Positions 15,117-18,423 of a DNA stretch of 18,423 bases are shown in pieces. The notes beneath the pieces are model-generated. The model did not search any database, was not told where the DNA came from, and saw only the letters and a program-made list of their open reading frames with translations. The DNA comes from a bacterium (GTDB taxonomy: Bacteria > UBA9089). A program made the translations under genes and the position numbers. The first letter of the stretch is position 1; each line of letters begins with the position of its first letter. The stretch lies in NCBI GenBank assembly GCA_003485015.1, contig DNCN01000175.1, forward strand, positions 1-18,423. The letters are read 5' to 3'.

Positions 15117-16884
15117 TACAGGGTAAATCCAATCTTATGTTTAACTCCTTAAGTTGCTGCTGAGTTGCCTCGAAGGGTGCGCCGGTCATAAGACAGGTGG
15201 CTGATTGAGTCTTGGGAAAAGCAATTACTTCACGGATAGAGTCAAGGTTGAGCATAATCCTGAGCAATCGATCCAGGCCCAAGGCAATCCCTCCATGTGG
15301 GGGTGCCCCATAAGTAAAGGCTTCTAAAAGAAAACCAAACTTCTCCTCTGCCTCCCTCGGGCTAATCCCTAAGAGGCCAAAGATCTGTTTTTGGATCTCC
15401 TCCTGATGGATTCGAATGCTTCCTCCCCCAATCTCAACACCATTGAGAATAAGATCATAAGCTCGGGCACGAACCTCCAAGGGATTCTTCTCTAAGCTCG
15501 GAAAGTCTTCAGCCAGGGGTGAGGTGAAGGGATGATGCATTGCCTTAAATCTCTCTTCTTCTTCATCGTATTCTACTAAGGGATGATGAATCACCCAAAG
15601 GAATTCAAATGTCCCATCGGGAATAAGGTTCAATCTCTTGCCTAGATGAAGACGCAGATTCCCCAAACTTTCACTCACTATCCGGAAATCATCCGCCACA
15701 AAAAGCAGAAGATCTCCTTCTTCTGCCTTTAAAGAATCCAATATCCTGCGTTGAATATCAGCATCGAAGAACTTGGCTATAGGGGAATCACACCGACCTT
15801 CTTTAACTTTGAAGTAGGCCAAGCCTTTGGCGCCATAAAGGGTTGCCAAAGAGGTAAGGTAATCAATCTCACCCTTTGAGATATCCTCTAGGGAAGAAAC
15901 CTTAATCCCCTTTACCTGGCCCCCTTTTTCAATGGCTCTTTTAAAGACCTGAAAATCTGATTCTTTTACTATCTCAGTCACATCAACTATCTCTAAGCCA
16001 AACCTTGTGTCAGGCTTGTCTGTACCAAATCTCTCCATAGCTTCTTTATACTTCAATCGAAAGAAAGGCCTCTGGATTTCTCTTTTTAAAACTTCTCTAA
16101 AGATATAGACCACTAACCCTTCGACAAGCTCAAATATCTCCTCCTCATCAATGAAAGAGGCCTCTATATCCAGTTGAGTAAATTCGGGTTGACGGTCAGC
16201 CCGAAGGTCCTCATCTCTAAAACAGCGCACAATCTGGAAATACCGATCAAACCCAGCAATCATTAGGATCTGCTTAAAGAGTTGTGGGGATTGGGGAAGG
16301 GCATAGAATCTGCCGGGGTTAACCCGTGAGGGAACAAGGTAATCTCTGGCACCCTCAGGTGTGCTCTTAATCAAAAAGGGAGTCTCTATCTCAATGAATC
16401 TATGTCTATCCAAAAACTCTCTTATCTTTTGGCAGAGATGGTGGCGAAAAATTAGATTCTTTTGTATCTTCGGCCTTCGTAGATCAAGATAGCGATACCG
16501 GAGTCGCAAATCTTCGGACGCATCCAATTTGTCCTCAATCTCAAAAGGAGGGGTCTTAGAGGTGTTAAGGATCTCAACTTCATAAACCAAAACCTCTATT
16601 TGGCCTGTGATTAAATTAGGATTGACTGTTCCTAGAGGTCTGGCTTGAACTACCCCTTTAACGGCAATAACATACTCACTACGCAATTGATGGGCAATTA
16701 TGTGTGCAGCATCATCTATCTGGGGATTAAAGACTACTTGAGTAATGCCCTCCCGATCCCGAAGATCAACAAAGATGAGCCCACCGTGATCCCTTCTAAC
16801 ATTCACCCAACCCGAAAGGACAACCTCCTGACCCACATCACTTATTCTTAGACAACCACAATCATGGGTTTTCTTAAATTTCAC
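15106..16884 (-). CDS. aspS: Aspartyl-tRNA synthetase, bacterial type (probably non-discriminating)
   Basis: A 592-aa class II synthetase of bacterial length, including the GAD insertion. It attaches aspartate to tRNA-Asp, and possibly tRNA-Asn. Seen: the OB-fold anticodon-binding domain (about 1-105), motif 2 C221-F-R-D-E-D226, the flipping-loop/active-site region with Q199-S-P-Q-L and the M449-H-H-P-F block, and motif 3 G532-I-A-L-G-L-D-R539. In the anticodon domain H33 and G85 fall where the non-discriminating Pseudomonas aeruginosa enzyme has H31 and G82, while E. coli has Leu at the first position. This suggests Asp is also loaded onto tRNA-Asn for GatCAB conversion. GTG 16884 shares one base with the hisS stop (TAGTG) and has AGAGG 7 bases upstream. 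Confidence 0.97.
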   Translation of the reverse strand: MKFKKTHDCGCLRISDVGQEVVLSGWVNVRRDHGGLIFVDLRDREGITQVVFNPQIDDAAHIIAHQLRSEYVIAVKGVVQARPLGTVNPNLITGQIEVLVYEVEILNTSKTPPFEIEDKLDASEDLRLRYRYLDLRRPKIQKNLIFRHHLCQKIREFLDRHRFIEIETPFLIKSTPEGARDYLVPSRVNPGRFYALPQSPQLFKQILMIAGFDRYFQIVRCFRDEDLRADRQPEFTQLDIEASFIDEEEIFELVEGLVVYIFREVLKREIQRPFFRLKYKEAMERFGTDKPDTRFGLEIVDVTEIVKESDFQVFKRAIEKGGQVKGIKVSSLEDISKGEIDYLTSLATLYGAKGLAYFKVKEGRCDSPIAKFFDADIQRRILDSLKAEEGDLLLFVADDFRIVSESLGNLRLHLGKRLNLIPDGTFEFLWVIHHPLVEYDEEEERFKAMHHPFTSPLAEDFPSLEKNPLEVRARAYDLILNGVEIGGGSIRIHQEEIQKQIFGLLGISPREAEEKFGFLLEAFTYGAPPHGGIALGLDRLLRIMLNLDSIREVIAFPKTQSATCLMTGAPFEATQQQLKELNIRLDLPCNGA

Positions 16885-18146
16885 TATAAAACCTCTTTAC
16901 ACCAGCTAACAATTCCGCTTAAATCAACTGGATCAAGGAGCTTGCGAACACTCATATCTTTGGGTCTAACTTCCTCATTTCTGAGCTCATCTTCTCCAAT
17001 TATGATTAGAAACCGGGCTCCGAGTTTATTAGCCAATTGAGCTTGGCTCTTGGCTGACCTTGACTCACAATTGAATTTTGAGTGTAATCCTGCTGTTCGT
17101 AGAGAATGGGCTATTTTGAGGACAACCCCATCTGCTGCCTCATCAATGGAAGCAATAAAGAAATCAGTCTTTTCCTTCTTATCCCCCATCTTTCTATCCT
17201 TTTTCAGAGCTAAGACTATCCTCTCCATCCCAGCCGCAAAGCCTATGGCCGGTGTAGATGGTCCACCGAGCTCTTTGACTAATTCATCGTATCTACCACC
17301 AGCTGCCAAGGCATCCTGCGATCCGAGCCTTCTATCAATAATCTCAAAGACTGTCCGAGTATAGTAATCTAGCCCCCGAACAAGATGCGAATTCATCTTA
17401 TACGACACATCCAAAAGATCAAGATATCCCTCCACTTTCTTCAGATGCGAATGGCACCCTGAACACAGATATCTCTCAATATCCGGACCTTCAAGGACAA
17501 GAGATTTGCAGGGTTCACTCTTGCAATCCAAAATTCGAAGAGGATTTTTCTCCAATCTTATTTGACAGTCGGAACAGAGCAGACCCTTCTCTTTCTGGAG
17601 ATATTCATGAAGAGCAGAGACAAAGGAACCCCGACACCCTAAACAACCAACCGAGTTTATCTCTGTAATCAAGTTCTCCAAGCCCAATTCCTTAAAGAAT
17701 TCAAGAGTCATTCCAATCAATTCAGCATCCCTTGCAGGATGTGAGCTTCCAAATAACTCCGTCCCAAGCTGCCAGAATTGACGCTGGCGACCTGCCTGAG
17801 GTCGTTCATACCTAAACATCGGCCCAATGTAATAGAACTGGACAAGATTCCCTTTTTTATCAAGATTATGCTCAAGGTAGGCCCGTACTACACTAGCCGT
17901 AGCCTCAGGCCGCAGAGTAAGATTTCTCCCTTTTTTATCCAGAAAGGTATACATCTGTTTATCTACAATCTCTGTTCCCTCTCCTATCCCGCGTTCAAAG
18001 AGTAGGCTTGATTCAAAGACAGGGGTGCGGATCTCTTCGTAACCGTAGAGTTCAAAGACACCACGAGCTACTCTTTCAATCTCCTGCCAAAATGTCAGCT
18101 CTTCCGGCAGAACATCCTTTACCCCCCGCACTGCTTTAAATCTCAT
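16884..18146 (-). CDS. hisS: Histidyl-tRNA synthetase
   Basis: A 420-aa class II synthetase from ATG 18146. It charges tRNA-His. Seen: the N-terminal FKAVRGVKDVLP, motif 1 and the TLRPEATAS block, motif 2 with GPMFRYERPQAGRQRQFWQ, the histidine-specific LVRGLDYYTRTVFE (HisA) and AAGGRYDELVKELGG (HisB) blocks, motif 3 IGFAAGMER, and a C-terminal anticodon-binding domain. A cysteine-rich insertion with CLGC, CSDC, the DCKSEPC run and CSGC sits between motif 2 and HisA, as in many bacterial HisRS. ATG 18146 is chosen because the family starts at MRFKAVRG and AGGGAG lies just upstream. An in-frame TTG at 18164 would add six residues with no good ribosome binding site. It lies directly upstream of aspS, with stop and start overlapping. 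Confidence 0.97.
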   Translation of the reverse strand: MRFKAVRGVKDVLPEELTFWQEIERVARGVFELYGYEEIRTPVFESSLLFERGIGEGTEIVDKQMYTFLDKKGRNLTLRPEATASVVRAYLEHNLDKKGNLVQFYYIGPMFRYERPQAGRQRQFWQLGTELFGSSHPARDAELIGMTLEFFKELGLENLITEINSVGCLGCRGSFVSALHEYLQKEKGLLCSDCQIRLEKNPLRILDCKSEPCKSLVLEGPDIERYLCSGCHSHLKKVEGYLDLLDVSYKMNSHLVRGLDYYTRTVFEIIDRRLGSQDALAAGGRYDELVKELGGPSTPAIGFAAGMERIVLALKKDRKMGDKKEKTDFFIASIDEAADGVVLKIAHSLRTAGLHSKFNCESRSAKSQAQLANKLGARFLIIIGEDELRNEEVRPKDMSVRKLLDPVDLSGIVSWCKEVL

Positions 18147-18202
18147 GTTCTCCCTACCCGCCAACTCTAAAGCAATATTTCATTAAACTTCCCCTTACGC
18201 TC

Positions 18203-18330
18203 ACATCCTGTTCGCCCATCCTCCTTTTGGTCGGCGAAGAGATGGCTTCGAATCCTCTTTACCGACATGGATGTCAGTGGGGTAACAGCATAAGCGCCAT
18301 AGGGGTGAAACCCCTTGAAAAACAGGATGT
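18203..18330. repeat. 10-bp inverted repeat flanking the tRNA-Pro/hisS spacer
   Basis: ACATCCTGTT at 18203-18212 is the exact reverse complement of AACAGGATGT at 18321-18330. The arms enclose 108 bases holding a GACAT/ATGTC pair and the AGGGGT/ACCCCT hairpin. On the - strand the RNA could fold into a long stem-loop between the tRNA and hisS, but this could be chance. Confidence 0.35.
18301..18315 (-). other. Small GC-rich hairpin between tRNA-Pro and hisS
   Basis: AGGGGT (18301-18306) and ACCCCT (18310-18315) form a perfect 6-bp stem with a 3-nt loop, 18 bases past the tRNA 3' end on the - strand. The T run lies before the stem and not after it, so it does not fit an intrinsic terminator. 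It may mark the processing boundary of a tRNA-hisS transcript. Confidence 0.4.
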
Positions 18331-18333
18331 TTG

Positions 18334-18409
<76 letters not shown>

Positions 18410-18423
18410 ATATCTATATATTT

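Noticed and set aside
18301..18315. Intrinsic terminator after tRNA-Pro
   Set aside because: The stem is good but no T run follows it on the - strand.
18147..18333. T-box or histidine attenuator leader for hisS
   Set aside because: No T-box AGGGUGGNACCGCG-like motif is present, and short frames there contain no run of His codons.

Overview
This 18.4-kb stretch is from a bacterial chromosome. The hisS-aspS-phoH and ybeY/dgk/CNNM/recO/uvrB runs are conserved housekeeping genes. A GT9 (ADP-heptose-type) glycosyltransferase domain suggests a diderm envelope. Codon use is rich in AGA/AGG, GC content is moderate to low, and the genes are tightly packed with many overlaps and several GTG/TTG starts. 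The layout resembles deep-branching candidate phyla such as Omnitrophota or Aerophobota, but this is an impression and the phylum cannot be fixed from the sequence.

Layout. Positions 2-5772 form one + strand run of six genes. It opens with a three-gene module at the left edge: the 3' end of an unrecognised gene, a 348-aa protein that looks like two Rossmann-type lobes and has no family name I can give, and a PIN-domain ribonuclease. The reading frames overlap by 17 and 29 bases. Next comes a sugar-modification module: a DegT/DnrJ/EryC1/StrS aminotransferase, a GNAT N-acetyltransferase, and a 770-aa protein joining a Maf-like N-terminal domain to a GT9 glycosyltransferase. Aminotransferase plus acetyltransferase is the usual pair for making an acetamido sugar, and the third protein could transfer a sugar to a glycan or protein.

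From 5780 to 18409 everything lies on the - strand. Reading in the direction of transcription: tRNA-Pro(UGG), hisS, aspS and phoH, then a 427-bp gap holding a good sigma70-like promoter, then ybeY, a fused diacylglycerol/undecaprenol kinase-PAP2 phosphatase, two tandem CNNM/CBS proteins, recO, a soluble GAF histidine kinase, a DUF212 PAP2-like membrane protein and uvrB. The second operon mixes rRNA maturation (ybeY), lipid-carrier recycling, ion transport or sensing, and DNA repair (recO, uvrB).

The best candidate for something undescribed is the left-edge module (unknown gene, double-Rossmann protein, PIN nuclease), which resembles a sensor-plus-nuclease defence or stress arrangement. The Maf-GT9 fusion is the second. 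The AspRS also carries residues that suggest it is non-discriminating and charges both tRNA-Asp and tRNA-Asn.
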